Shown: positions 23,797 through 31,767 of the stretch, one piece after another
How positions within the stretch are numbered: position 1 is the stretch's first letter
Layout: the number at the start of each line of letters is the position of its first letter
Origin: a virus
IMG/VR virus record: IMGVR_UViG_3300028925_004690
Coordinates: 1 to 46,172 of that record
Length of the DNA: 46,172 nt
Reading direction: 5' to 3' (one strand)
The notes under the pieces: model-generated
Told to the model about the DNA's origin: nothing
The model's input: only the letters and a program-made list of their open reading frames with translations
The model's database searches: none
Position numbers and translations under genes: made by a program

Positions 23797-23974
23797 TTTT
23801 CAATTAACTAACTATAAATTTGTTTTTAAAAATAATGAATTCTTTGAATGTATATCAGATCACTTTGATAATGCTATGTTGCTCGTTGAGGCATCACACA
23901 TTACTAGAGATTTAAAATATACTGCTGATGATTTATTAATTGTTGAAGAACGAAAAGTAAAATATAATATATAA
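23783..23974 (+). CDS. Small hypothetical protein
   Basis: 63 residues from ATG 23783, overlapping the glutaredoxin gene by 14 bases, with AAAGGGGA upstream. The sequence is aromatic-rich at the N-terminus (FQLTNYKFVFKNNEFFE). Family not recognised. Confidence 0.55.
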   Translation: MKLTNFQLTNYKFVFKNNEFFECISDHFDNAMLLVEASHITRDLKYTADDLLIVEERKVKYNI

Positions 23975-23983
23975 GGAGAGTAT

Positions 23984-24142
23984 GTGCTATTAGTACTAGA
24001 TATAAAGAAAGAAGAACTACAAGAATTTATGCAATACATAGATGTATCTTATTCAGGCGGTAACGTGCCAGAAGAAATAATGCCTATTGCCGTTGCAGTA
24101 AATAAAAGTCTTAAAAATAGAAAGAAGAAAAAAAATGGGTAA
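23984..24142 (+). CDS. Small hypothetical protein (GTG start)
   Basis: 52 residues from GTG 23984 behind AAGGAGAGTAT; the ATG two bases earlier is in another frame and stops at once. The C-terminus is a Lys/Arg run. It overlaps the next gene by eight bases, which supports coupling. Confidence 0.5.
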   Translation: MLLVLDIKKEELQEFMQYIDVSYSGGNVPEEIMPIAVAVNKSLKNRKKKKNG

Positions 24143-24386
24143 ATTTATAAAAACACCAATGGATGAGAAGATAACATCTTATCTTGCCATAGAACTATAT
24201 AAGAAGGATCCTATGAATCCTGTCTTAGCAAAGTTTATGAGTATGAAGAATGAAGAAGGTTATTCTTTAACAAAAGTTATGAACGAATATAAGAAAACAA
24301 ATGAGCATCCTGACCATTTCAATACAGACGGTACATGGAGATCAAGTACTGGTAAAGTTTCATTCACACAATTTTTAAATGATTGA
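24135..24386 (+). CDS. Hypothetical protein
   Basis: 83 residues, MGKFIKTPMDEKITSYLAIE..., soluble and charged. It shares the phrase MGK(F/I)IK(T/F)PMD with the N-terminus of the protein encoded at 25429, which may show a common origin of that short segment. Overlaps both neighbours. Confidence 0.6.
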   Translation: MGKFIKTPMDEKITSYLAIELYKKDPMNPVLAKFMSMKNEEGYSLTKVMNEYKKTNEHPDHFNTDGTWRSSTGKVSFTQFLND

Positions 24387-24396
24387 AGAGGATGAA

Positions 24397-24744
24397 ATGG
24401 CTGAAAAGATGGCCAATCTTCGAGCAAAGAAGAAACCAGCAAAACTATCTAGTATCGATCAAGGTGTATTAGATTTACCAGAAGATCATCCACTATCTTA
24501 TGTTAATGTTAAGAAGTATATCGCAACACAAGAAGGTCTTGTTAAAGTCGGTAAACAACAACAGAATATGAGAAGTGAAAATCAAAAGTTAAAAGATGAG
24601 GGTATGAGAACTAGACTGGATGCTGAGGCATATATTCGCAGTATGAAAAAATATCTAAGTTCAGGTGACTGGACTAGTTTATTCTATGGGGAATATGAAG
24701 ATAAGTTAATAGAATGGAAGGTAGTTGCTACATCATATAAATAA
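24397..24744 (+). CDS. Hypothetical protein
   Basis: 115 residues from ATG 24397, which has GAAGAGG five bases upstream; an in-frame ATG at 24379 has no ribosome site. A basic N-terminus with LPEDHPLSYVNVKKYI is followed by a helical region. The late promoter of the next gene overlaps its 3' end. Function unknown. Confidence 0.6.
   Translation: MAEKMANLRAKKKPAKLSSIDQGVLDLPEDHPLSYVNVKKYIATQEGLVKVGKQQQNMRSENQKLKDEGMRTRLDAEAYIRSMKKYLSSGDWTSLFYGEYEDKLIEWKVVATSYK
24736..24743 (+). promoter_or_regulatory. T4-late promoter box TATAAATA, leaderless geometry
   Basis: A perfect TATAAATA inside the last codons of the preceding gene, five bases before the ATG at 24749. No Shine-Dalgarno sequence is present. 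Confidence 0.75.
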
Positions 24745-24748
24745 TACT

Positions 24749-25426
24749 ATGAGAGATTTTCAACAATACATAAATGAGGGTGTATATGACCCTAATATAT
24801 TCAAGGCATTCTTTCTTGCTGGGGGACCTGGTTCTGGTAAGTCTTGGGTTTCATCAAAAACATTATCTGGTATAGGACTAAAAATTATAAACAGCGATGA
24901 TGTATTTGCTAATGCATTAAAGAGAGAAAGTATGTCTTTAAACTTTGCAGGATATAGTGATGCTGAAATTGCAAGGCGTGATAAGATAAGAGATAAGGCA
25001 AAGAGTTTAACTGGTACTAATCTTAAACAATCATTAGAAGGTCGTTTAGGATTAATCATGGATAGTACAGCAAGAGATTACGATAGAATATCAAATGAAG
25101 CAAGTTTAATGAAACAACTTGGCTACGATACCTACATGGTATTTGTAAATACAAGTTTAGAGGTTGCATTACAAAGAAATTCAATGAGAGATAGAGTCTT
25201 ACCAGACGCTATTGTCATTCAAAATCATAAGACCGTTCAAAAGAATATAGGTGCGTTTCAACGAACCTTTGGTCAAAACAATTTTGTTATTGTAGATAAT
25301 AACAGAAGAGCAGAAGATGTCAATCCTAGTGTTTATAAATCGATACGAAGAATGATAAATCAAAAACCAACATCACCAAGGGCAATAGCATGGATAAAGA
25401 GAGAACTAACGAAGAAACGAAGGTAG
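24749..25426 (+). CDS. P-loop kinase (zeta-toxin-like) with capsid-targeting-like N-terminus
   Basis: 225 residues. After a MRDFQQYINEGVYDP head (INE|G fits the T4 prohead-protease site), FFLAGGPGSGKSW is a Walker A motif with Lys31. It is followed by NSDDVFANAL, as in the zeta-toxin/AAA kinase fold, and Arg-rich lid residues (LQRNSMRDRVLP). Related proteins in cyanophages are unassigned kinases. It should transfer phosphate from ATP to an unknown small molecule or protein. The start is set by the late promoter at 24736; an in-frame start at 24725 precedes the promoter. Confidence 0.75.
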   Translation: MRDFQQYINEGVYDPNIFKAFFLAGGPGSGKSWVSSKTLSGIGLKIINSDDVFANALKRESMSLNFAGYSDAEIARRDKIRDKAKSLTGTNLKQSLEGRLGLIMDSTARDYDRISNEASLMKQLGYDTYMVFVNTSLEVALQRNSMRDRVLPDAIVIQNHKTVQKNIGAFQRTFGQNNFVIVDNNRRAEDVNPSVYKSIRRMINQKPTSPRAIAWIKRELTKKRR

Positions 25427-25428
25427 AA

Positions 25429-25902
25429 ATGGGAAAGATTATTAAGTTCCCAATGGACAAAGTCATTCGCAGAAAACGAGAAGAAGGACCTAAACTTAGC
25501 GAAGCAGAAGCACAGATGATGAAAGAGGAAACTTTCATAGAGAATCTATCTGAGCAAATAACTTTAGATATCATTGAAGATTTAAGAGATAATGCTGTCG
25601 CTATGGATAGCGATGTATTTCTACAAGATTTAGCAGTAATGGTCGAAACATTGAAAGCAATGCTCAAACGAGACTTTGGTCATAAACACCCAATGCAAGC
25701 CATTACCGATAATCTTACAAAGATAATCACAACACCAGATGGTAGAAAGTTTACCGATATTAACTATGCGAGAATATCTGTACACCCTAAGGTAAATGCT
25801 GAGGATTTCTTAGAAACAATCGGTAAGTTACAAAAAGAAATAAAAGATGATGATCCTACTAAAGAAGGCGAACTTGAAATAGAGTTTATTCCTGAGGAAT
25901 AG
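25429..25902 (+). CDS. Hypothetical protein
   Basis: 157 residues from ATG 25429 (GAAGGTAG upstream), two bases after the kinase stop; an earlier in-frame ATG at 25390 would overlap the kinase by 37 bases. MGKIIKFPMDKVIRRKRE leads into an acidic helical protein with an all-acidic end (EGELEIEFIPEE). Similar small proteins lie beside RNase H in marine myoviruses. Function unknown. Confidence 0.65.
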   Translation: MGKIIKFPMDKVIRRKREEGPKLSEAEAQMMKEETFIENLSEQITLDIIEDLRDNAVAMDSDVFLQDLAVMVETLKAMLKRDFGHKHPMQAITDNLTKIITTPDGRKFTDINYARISVHPKVNAEDFLETIGKLQKEIKDDDPTKEGELEIEFIPEE

Positions 25903-25905
25903 ACC

Positions 25906-25934
25906 TTGACAATCCGAGTGGATTGTGTTATAAT
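25906..25934 (+). promoter_or_regulatory. Sigma-70-like promoter of the RNase H gene, leaderless
   Basis: TTGACA at 25906-25911, 17-base spacer, TATAAT at 25929-25934, then six bases and the ATG at 25941. Confidence 0.85.
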
Positions 25935-25940
25935 AATGAT

Positions 25941-26804
25941 ATGATTATAGTTGACTTAAACCAAATAATGATTTCGAACTTAATGGTTCAAATCAACGGA
26001 AGACAGGCAGTAGACCTATCCGAAGACCTTGTTAGACACATGGTCTTAAATTCACTTCGTGGACACAACAAAAAGTTTCGTAAAGAATATGGCGAAATGG
26101 TTATTGCTTGTGATTCAAAGAATGTATGGAGACGAGAAGTGTTTCCAAATTACAAGGCAGGGCGTAAAGCAAGTCGTGAAAAATCAGATCACGATTGGAA
26201 TGCTATCTTTGCTATGTTGGGTAATATTAGAAGTGAGATAAGAGAGTTCTTACCATACAAAGTTTTAGAACTAGAAACTGCTGAGGCTGATGATATTATT
26301 GCTGCAGTAGTCAGACGAGTTCAAAATCGTGTAGGACCTAACCATCTGAAAAAGATGCTTATTTTATCAGGAGATAAAGATTTTATACAATTACACAATG
26401 AATGGGTTAAACAATATAATCCAGTACTAAATAAGTATGTAGGCACAGATGAAAATCCTGCCTTATATATAAAAGAACATATACTAAAAGGTGACAGAAG
26501 CGATGGAGTCCCTAATGTATTGTCAGATGATAATGTTTTCATAGAAGGTAGACGACAGAAACCTTTAAGTAGAAAGAAAATAGATTCATGGTTAAATGAA
26601 GTCTTTATGACTATGACCGAAGAAGAAGAAAAGAACTACAATCGCAACAAGAAATTGATTGACTTAACTTGTATACCTCTAGAGTTAGAGGACAAGATTA
26701 ATAATGAGTTTGATAATGTTGAAGTGGCATCAAGAGATAAAATCTTGAACTACTTTATAACAAGAAAACTTAAAACTTTAATTGAGGTTATTGATGAATT
26801 CTAA
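25941..26804 (+). CDS. rnh: RNase H / 5'-3' exonuclease (T4 rnh-like)
   Basis: 287 residues of the FEN-1/T4 RNase H family. MIIVDLN carries the first metal Asp; IACDSKNVWRREVFPNYKAGR holds the next acidic site and the arch region basics. LETAEADDIIA and LSGDKDFIQL give further carboxylates, and DRSDGVPNV matches the DNA-binding helix-hairpin region. It removes RNA primers and adjacent DNA from lagging-strand fragments. The start is fixed by the promoter: an upstream in-frame TTG lies inside the promoter. Confidence 0.9.
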   Translation: MIIVDLNQIMISNLMVQINGRQAVDLSEDLVRHMVLNSLRGHNKKFRKEYGEMVIACDSKNVWRREVFPNYKAGRKASREKSDHDWNAIFAMLGNIRSEIREFLPYKVLELETAEADDIIAAVVRRVQNRVGPNHLKKMLILSGDKDFIQLHNEWVKQYNPVLNKYVGTDENPALYIKEHILKGDRSDGVPNVLSDDNVFIEGRRQKPLSRKKIDSWLNEVFMTMTEEEEKNYNRNKKLIDLTCIPLELEDKINNEFDNVEVASRDKILNYFITRKLKTLIEVIDEF

Positions 26805-26834
26805 TCTCAAAAGAACTGTTAAGGAGAAATAACA

Positions 26835-27407
26835 ATGGCTATAATAAGAAGAAATCCAGACGGATCAGTACAAAGTGATAGTAGAGGTCAAGGACCTACA
26901 CAATCACACCCAGCATTAATGACTAGAAGTGGTATCAATGCATTAGCAGAATCAGGCAGAGCTTTGCCTTTGTTAATGGATGAGATTGCTTCAAAGATTA
27001 ATAATGCAAAAGATAAAACAAGAAAACTAAAAGTACTTAAAGAAAACGATTCAGTCGCTTTAAGACAAGTACTAAAAGGTGCATTTGATCCTAATATCGA
27101 ATGGTTAATACCTGAAGGTGATGTTCCCTACACACCTAATGACGCCCCTCTAGGAACAGAGCATAATATTCTTTCTCAAGAAGCAAAGAGATTATATCTG
27201 TTTACAAAAGGTGGTGATAATACCTTATCATCTTTGAAAAGAGAAACAATTTTCGTTCAAATGCTAGAAGGACTATCTGCTGGCGAAGCAGATTTTTTGA
27301 TTAATGTTGTTAATAAGAGAATTAACAATAAGTACAAAGGATTCACAGCGAATCTAGTCAAAGAAGCATTCGGATGGGATGATAACTTTATGAAAGTTGA
27401 AGGATAA
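26835..27407 (+). CDS. Conserved T4-like phage protein (DUF6433-like)
   Basis: 190 residues. LKVLKENDSVALRQVLKGAFDPNIEWLIPEG, then PYTPNDAPLGTE and a C-terminal VKEAF match a conserved protein of marine and enteric T4-like phages, called DUF6433 from memory. Function unknown. It has AAGGAGAAATAACA upstream and is closed by the terminator at 27429. Confidence 0.75.
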   Translation: MAIIRRNPDGSVQSDSRGQGPTQSHPALMTRSGINALAESGRALPLLMDEIASKINNAKDKTRKLKVLKENDSVALRQVLKGAFDPNIEWLIPEGDVPYTPNDAPLGTEHNILSQEAKRLYLFTKGGDNTLSSLKRETIFVQMLEGLSAGEADFLINVVNKRINNKYKGFTANLVKEAFGWDDNFMKVEG

Positions 27408-27428
27408 TCCACGCTATCATTAAGAAAG

Positions 27429-27452
27429 ACCCCTATTTTACTAGGGGTTTTT
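27429..27452 (+). terminator. Rho-independent terminator
   Basis: ACCCCTA at 27429-27435 pairs with TAGGGGT at 27442-27448 over a six-base loop and runs into TTTTT. It separates two transcription units; a new promoter begins five bases later. Confidence 0.9.
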
Positions 27453-27456
27453 CTGC

Positions 27457-27485
27457 TTGACTATCCGAAGTAAATAGTGTATAAT
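27457..27485 (+). promoter_or_regulatory. Sigma-70-like promoter, nearly leaderless
   Basis: TTGACT at 27457-27462, 17-base spacer, TATAAT at 27480-27485, then five bases and ATG 27491. Confidence 0.8.
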
Positions 27486-27490
27486 TAAGT

Positions 27491-27760
27491 ATGAAATTAA
27501 ATCATCACGAAAAGAAGATCATTAATGGTATTCTAGACAGCAGAAAGGCGAGATATGAAACGCCTAGACGCAAGATAGATGGACCATATAAAGAATGTAA
27601 ATATTATGAGGCAGCTATTTCTTTAATGGTAAAAGGAATAGTTTATGCTGAATCGACAAACGAATTACTAGTAGAAGGACCTGCATTACCTGATCCAGAA
27701 TATAGATGGTTTGTATGTAGACCTTGGAAAACAAAAAGAGAGTTGAGGAAAAACATATGA
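27491..27760 (+). CDS. Small basic hypothetical protein
   Basis: 89 residues, MKLNHHEKKIINGILDSRKAR... It is the first gene of a unit that continues with a peptidoglycan hydrolase. No recognised domain. Its stop overlaps the next ATG (ATATGA). Confidence 0.6.
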   Translation: MKLNHHEKKIINGILDSRKARYETPRRKIDGPYKECKYYEAAISLMVKGIVYAESTNELLVEGPALPDPEYRWFVCRPWKTKRELRKNI

Positions 27761-28485
27761 AATACTACATGAAAAAATATTCATCATTACTTAAATACTA
27801 CATAAAAGAAAATAGTGAAGAAGTTAAATCAGGTCTTATTGCTTTTCTGATTACTTTCATTACATTTATGTTTTTAAATATCAGTTTTAAACCAGAACCA
27901 CTAGATGTAATCATCTGTGAAGATGGTGAATGTTCGTCAATAAAAGCAGAAAAGATTATCATTCAAAATACAAAAGAAGTAGATGATGAATTTATTGATA
28001 GTGTAAAGAAAGTTTTAGATGAACCACTTATAGAATCTAGTACACACAAAACATTTTTAGATTCAATGGATAAATGTATTGACTATGTCTATCTAAGTGT
28101 ATCGCCTGAACATCAACTGCCTAAGAAACTTGTACTTGCTCAAGCAATACTAGAGTCTGCTTGGGGTAAATCTAGATTTGCGAATGAAGGTAATAATCTA
28201 TTTGGTATAAGAACATTTGATAAAAGTACAGACTATTTACTACCTATCACTTGGGATCCAAACAAATGGCCAGGGTGGGGTGTAAAAGTTTATGAGAGTA
28301 AATGTGCTAGTGTTAGAGATTATGTTCGTATCATCAATGAAGTATGGGCATATGAAGAACTTAGAGAAGCAAGAAAAAGTAATCCAAACATTACAGCAAT
28401 AGAACTTGCAAGTTATCTTGATAAGTTTTCAACTAATCCTAATTACGAAAATCTAGTGGTGAGAATAATCGAAACAAAATTATAG
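27757..28485 (+). CDS. Membrane-anchored glucosaminidase (Bax/FlgJ-like endolysin)
   Basis: 242 residues from ATG 27757. A basic N-terminus is followed by one membrane helix (about 28-47, GLIAFLITFITFMFLNI) and a linker. The catalytic domain reads LAQAILESAWGKSRFANEGNNLFGIR, the glucosaminidase family 73 pattern with the acid Glu near residue 132. It then has YESKCASVRDYVRIIN and YLDKFSTNPNYENLVVRII as in Bax-like proteins. It should cut the glycan backbone of peptidoglycan from the periplasmic side, anchored by its signal-anchor helix. Confidence 0.85.
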   Translation: MKYYMKKYSSLLKYYIKENSEEVKSGLIAFLITFITFMFLNISFKPEPLDVIICEDGECSSIKAEKIIIQNTKEVDDEFIDSVKKVLDEPLIESSTHKTFLDSMDKCIDYVYLSVSPEHQLPKKLVLAQAILESAWGKSRFANEGNNLFGIRTFDKSTDYLLPITWDPNKWPGWGVKVYESKCASVRDYVRIINEVWAYEELREARKSNPNITAIELASYLDKFSTNPNYENLVVRIIETKL

Positions 28486-28486
28486 A

Positions 28487-29044
28487 ATGAATATATTTTA
28501 TCTACACGAAGAACCAAAGACCTGTGCTGAACAGCACTTAGACAAACATGTGGTTAAAATGCTTATCGAGTATGCTCAACTAATGTCAACTGCTCATAGA
28601 ATGCTTGATGGTCAAGAGTATGTTGCTAAATCAAAGACAGGTAGAAAAGTAACTAGATACAGATTAGATAATCCTAATGAAGAAGCAACTGTCTATAAAG
28701 CTTGTCATCTAAATCACCCAAGTGCTGTATGGGTTCGTGCTAGTGCTTACAATTACTACTGGTTGTATCGAATGTGGTCTCATCTACACGAAGAATTTCA
28801 AATCAGATATGGTAAAGATCATAAATCATATGTTGTACTCAAAGAACTATTGAGAAACCCACCTAAAAATATACCCCTAAATATTCCTTTTAATCAACCA
28901 ACACAAGCAATGCCAGATGATGTAAAGCACGAAGATAGTATTACTGCTTATCGAGACTATTATATCAAATACAAGAACAGTTTTGCTACATGGAAAACAA
29001 GTGTACCTGAATGGTATAGTGAGGGAATAAATGCCAACATATAA
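28487..29044 (+). CDS. Conserved phage protein, pyrimidine-dimer-glycosylase-like
   Basis: 185 residues. MNIFYLHEEPKTCAEQHLDKHVVKM, LNHPSAVWVRASAYNYYWLYRMW and RYGKDHKSY match a protein common in T4-like cyanophages and, more distantly, pyrimidine dimer DNA glycosylase-type proteins. Conserved His, Lys and Trp residues are visible. A DNA repair role is possible; the assignment is by pattern only. Confidence 0.55.
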   Translation: MNIFYLHEEPKTCAEQHLDKHVVKMLIEYAQLMSTAHRMLDGQEYVAKSKTGRKVTRYRLDNPNEEATVYKACHLNHPSAVWVRASAYNYYWLYRMWSHLHEEFQIRYGKDHKSYVVLKELLRNPPKNIPLNIPFNQPTQAMPDDVKHEDSITAYRDYYIKYKNSFATWKTSVPEWYSEGINANI

Positions 29045-29348
29045 TTTTAGAAACAAAAAGACAAATGAAGAATGGCAAGATTTAATGACGATTGCTGAGA
29101 TGGAAAAGTTTGTCAAGAAAAAACACATTGAATTATTACCACCGACTCAAATGAATATTGTATCAGGTGTAGGATCTATGGATAGTAAGACTGACTCTGG
29201 ATGGAAAGAAGTTATGTCTAAGATTTCTGAAGCACATCCTGTCAGTCACCTTGCTGATAGATATGGTAAGAAGTCAGTAAAAGACACACAGGTAGATAAG
29301 GTAATAAAAAAACACAGAGACCGTAAAGTAAAAGGCGGTGGGGCGTAA
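29031..29348 (+). CDS. Conserved phage hypothetical protein (FmdB-like without the zinc site)
   Basis: 105 residues. MPTYNFRNKKTNEEW resembles the start of FmdB-type zinc ribbon proteins, but the cysteines are missing. A conserved DSGWKEVMSKISEAHPVSHL segment follows, known from marine phages. It overlaps the previous gene by 14 bases. Function unknown. Confidence 0.65.
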   Translation: MPTYNFRNKKTNEEWQDLMTIAEMEKFVKKKHIELLPPTQMNIVSGVGSMDSKTDSGWKEVMSKISEAHPVSHLADRYGKKSVKDTQVDKVIKKHRDRKVKGGGA

Positions 29349-29352
29349 GTAT

Positions 29353-29360
29353 TATAAATA
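29353..29360 (+). promoter_or_regulatory. T4-late promoter box TATAAATA
   Basis: A perfect TATAAATA four bases after the upstream stop. Transcription would start near 29366, giving a leader of about 113 bases before ATG 29479. Confidence 0.75.
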
Positions 29361-29365
29361 ATAGT

Positions 29366-29478
29366 ACTAATGCTATCGAGTATATCTCAACATACTCATT
29401 CTAGATAAAAAGAGTCAGATGTTGTGAGGTCAATCCGATAAGGCGTTATAGATGAGCGCTCATCAAACAGGAATATAT
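29366..29478 (+). promoter_or_regulatory. Structured 5' leader
   Basis: The leader contains the perfect 14-base palindrome GATGAGCGCTCATC (29451-29464) just before the ribosome site CAGGAA, and an interrupted pairing of CTCAACAT with ATGTTGTGAG around 29386-29428. A short frame starting ATGCTATCG near the 5' end stops after about a dozen codons. The hairpin could restrict access to the ribosome site. Confidence 0.4.
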
Positions 29479-29946
29479 ATGGCAGACTTTGACTTTTTAG
29501 ATGGTTTTGACACAGGTGGTGATTGGGGATTTTCTTCAGTTGCTGAGAAACCATCAGGAAAAACACAATCAGACTCAGAAACAACTAAAGCAGTTGTTAA
29601 ACAAACAGCTGATGGTGTCGGGAAAGCTGTATCTAAAGAGGTTCTTTCTACAATCGAAGGTAAACTTGATCGAATCTATTCAGCAATAAATTCAACTAAA
29701 TCTGAAATCAAAGAAAAGAATGAAACAGAATTAGAGATTGCTAAAAAGCAAATGGATGATGAGTACGATTTAAGAAAAGATAATCTTGGTAAAGATCAAA
29801 AAGAAAAATATGCTAAGTTAGAAAAATTAATAATCCCCTTATTGATTAAGTTAGCAAAATCACCAGAAGATTACATCTATTGGCCAAATAGAGAAAGTGT
29901 AATCGAAACACAACTAAAAAAAATAGTAGAGATAACGAGAGGTTAA
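29479..29946 (+). CDS. Conserved marine T4-like protein, probably virion or late function
   Basis: 155 residues from ATG 29479, which has CAGGAA upstream; the earlier in-frame ATG at 29452 lies within the leader palindrome. MADFDFLDGFDTGGDWGF, a central coiled coil, and the C-terminal YIYWPNRESVIETQLKKI match a protein conserved in cyanophage genomes. Late promoter control suggests a structural or assembly role. Function unknown. Confidence 0.7.
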   Translation: MADFDFLDGFDTGGDWGFSSVAEKPSGKTQSDSETTKAVVKQTADGVGKAVSKEVLSTIEGKLDRIYSAINSTKSEIKEKNETELEIAKKQMDDEYDLRKDNLGKDQKEKYAKLEKLIIPLLIKLAKSPEDYIYWPNRESVIETQLKKIVEITRG

Positions 29947-29947
29947 T

Positions 29948-30322
29948 ATGAAAGTATCTGAAAATACTTCTATTAGTATGCCCGCTAGAAATTTAATCTC
30001 TATTATAACAACTGTTATCGTAGGTGCATGGTTTGCTTTTGGCGTTATTGAAAGATTGAACTCCATAGAAACACAACTACAGTTAATTGAAAAAGATATA
30101 CAAGCAGCAAACGAGTTTATAGAAGGTGTGCCAAAAGGCGACATGGTTTCTCCACAGATACAAGAACTCTATATGTTAGTAGAGTATCTATCAGGTAGTG
30201 TAGAGAAAATACAAGTGAAGATTGAAGAAGAAATACCTAACATTAAAAAGAATGCTATGACCATACAATTTCATGAGGATAGAATAATAGATGTAGAGGA
30301 GAAAGCTAATGGGAGTAATTGA
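29948..30322 (+). CDS. Membrane coiled-coil protein
   Basis: 124 residues: SISMPARNLISIITTVIVGAWFAFGVIERL gives one membrane helix (about 15-35), followed by a helical coiled-coil region. The same layout, starting with a SISMP motif and VIERLNSIET, is conserved after the previous gene family in cyanophages. Overlaps the next gene by 14 bases. Confidence 0.65.
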   Translation: MKVSENTSISMPARNLISIITTVIVGAWFAFGVIERLNSIETQLQLIEKDIQAANEFIEGVPKGDMVSPQIQELYMLVEYLSGSVEKIQVKIEEEIPNIKKNAMTIQFHEDRIIDVEEKANGSN

Positions 30323-30536
30323 AGTAGTAGTCGTATTAAGTCTTTGGACTTTTCAAGGTGATGTTCGGAAAGTTGAAGGTTGGTACCATCAGGATAATTT
30401 AAGTACTTGTTTGGCGTCAAAAAGATATGCTGAAAAAAATGCAGGCAAAACAAACAAATACACTTGCTCAGTTGAAGAATGTTTAATGAAAACAGACTCT
30501 ACTGGTGCTAAACATTGTGACAAGATCATTAACTAA
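30309..30536 (+). CDS. Small hypothetical protein with cysteines
   Basis: 75 residues with a short hydrophobic N-terminus (MGVIEVVVVLSLWTF) and four cysteines in the second half, suggesting an exported, disulfide-linked protein. Overlaps the preceding gene. Family not recognised. Confidence 0.5.
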   Translation: MGVIEVVVVLSLWTFQGDVRKVEGWYHQDNLSTCLASKRYAEKNAGKTNKYTCSVEECLMKTDSTGAKHCDKIIN

Positions 30537-30560
30537 TAAACAAAACAGTAAGGAAATAAT

Positions 30561-31022
30561 ATGCAATTAAGTGATAACTTCAGTTTAAACGAATTTACAA
30601 AATCAGATACAGCAGTTAGAAAAGGTATTGACAATACACCTAATGATGTTCATTTAGAAAACATGAAAGCACTATGCGAAAATGTTTTACAAAAAGTAAG
30701 AAGTCATTTTGGCAAGTCTGTTAGAATCACAAGTGGTTATAGATCACCTGAACTATGTGAAGCAATTGGTTCAAGTTCTAAATCTCAACACGCTAAAGGT
30801 CAGGCTGCTGATTTTGAAATAACAGGTATCGATAATAAAGAACTGGCAAAATGGATTAGAGATAATGTAGAATTTGACCAGTTGATATTAGAGTTTTATA
30901 CCGAAGGTGATCCGAATAGTGGTTGGGTTCATTGCTCTTATAGTGATGATAACAGAAAACAAGTGTTATCTGCCAGTAAAACCGATCAAGGCACTCATTA
31001 TTCACACTCTGAATTAAAATAA
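30561..31022 (+). CDS. Peptidase M15-type endolysin
   Basis: 153 residues. SGYRSPELCEAIG, SSKSQHAKGQAADFEI (zinc His and Asp) and WVHCSY (last zinc His) match the peptidase M15 (VanY/L-alanoyl-D-glutamate peptidase) fold. It should cut peptide stems of peptidoglycan. No signal peptide, so a holin or membrane damage is needed. AAGGAAATAAT lies upstream. Confidence 0.85.
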   Translation: MQLSDNFSLNEFTKSDTAVRKGIDNTPNDVHLENMKALCENVLQKVRSHFGKSVRITSGYRSPELCEAIGSSSKSQHAKGQAADFEITGIDNKELAKWIRDNVEFDQLILEFYTEGDPNSGWVHCSYSDDNRKQVLSASKTDQGTHYSHSELK

Positions 31023-31026
31023 CTGC

Positions 31027-31055
31027 TTGACTTTTTAGTCATTTACTGTTATAAT
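31027..31055 (+). promoter_or_regulatory. Sigma-70-like promoter of the exonuclease gene, nearly leaderless
   Basis: TTGACT at 31027-31032, 17-base spacer, TATAAT at 31050-31055, then seven bases to ATG 31063. Confidence 0.85.
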
Positions 31056-31062
31056 AGCAGTT

Positions 31063-31767
31063 ATGAATCAGTTAAATAAATTTATGAAAGACAACTATAG
31101 TCTAAAGTCTTTCAAGCACAACGCCCCATCTTGGGCTGGCCCAGACTTACCCACACAATCAATCAAAGGTAAACGATACTATGTAACCCCTAAGGGTGAG
31201 AAGTATCCTTCTATTACTACTGTCTTATCAGATAGAGGTAAAGAGGGTATTCGTAGATGGCGTGCTCATGTAGGTAATGATGTTGCAAATCAGATAATGA
31301 GATCAGCTGCAAGACGAGGTACTGCTGTACATACATTGATAGAGAACTATCTTAACAATGAAGAACTGACAAAACAAGAAGTGTTACCTCTTGCATTGTT
31401 TACGATAATGAAAGATCAACTAGATCATGTTGATAACATAGTATTACAAGAAGCAGCATTGTATAGTGATAAGTATCAGATTGCAGGTAGAGTTGATTGT
31501 ATCGCTGAATATGATGGTAAGTTATCTGTCATTGATTTTAAAACATCCACAAAAGAGAAGAAAGAAGAATGGTGTGAGAACTATTTTATTCAATGTTCTG
31601 CCTATTGTGAAATGTATGAAGAAAGATTTGGTCAACCCATCGAGCAAGTCGTGATTCTTATGGTTACAGAAGATGGTGCTGTTCAAACATTTGTGAAAGA
31701 TAAGAAAGCTTATCTACCCTTACTCAAAGAGGCAATAGCAGACTTTACAATTTCAAACTTGGGGTAA
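31063..31767 (+). CDS. PD-(D/E)XK exonuclease
   Basis: 234 residues. SAARRGTAVHTLIENYL, then AGRVDCIAEYDGKLSVIDFKTS (Asp and Asp-x-Lys of the nuclease core) and YFIQCSAYCEMYEE match the RecB/Cas4-type nuclease found in T4-like cyanophages, where it is annotated as exonuclease. Likely role in DNA repair, recombination or host DNA breakdown. Its 3' end overlaps the lone minus-strand gene by 15 bases. Confidence 0.8.
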   Translation: MNQLNKFMKDNYSLKSFKHNAPSWAGPDLPTQSIKGKRYYVTPKGEKYPSITTVLSDRGKEGIRRWRAHVGNDVANQIMRSAARRGTAVHTLIENYLNNEELTKQEVLPLALFTIMKDQLDHVDNIVLQEAALYSDKYQIAGRVDCIAEYDGKLSVIDFKTSTKEKKEEWCENYFIQCSAYCEMYEERFGQPIEQVVILMVTEDGAVQTFVKDKKAYLPLLKEAIADFTISNLG

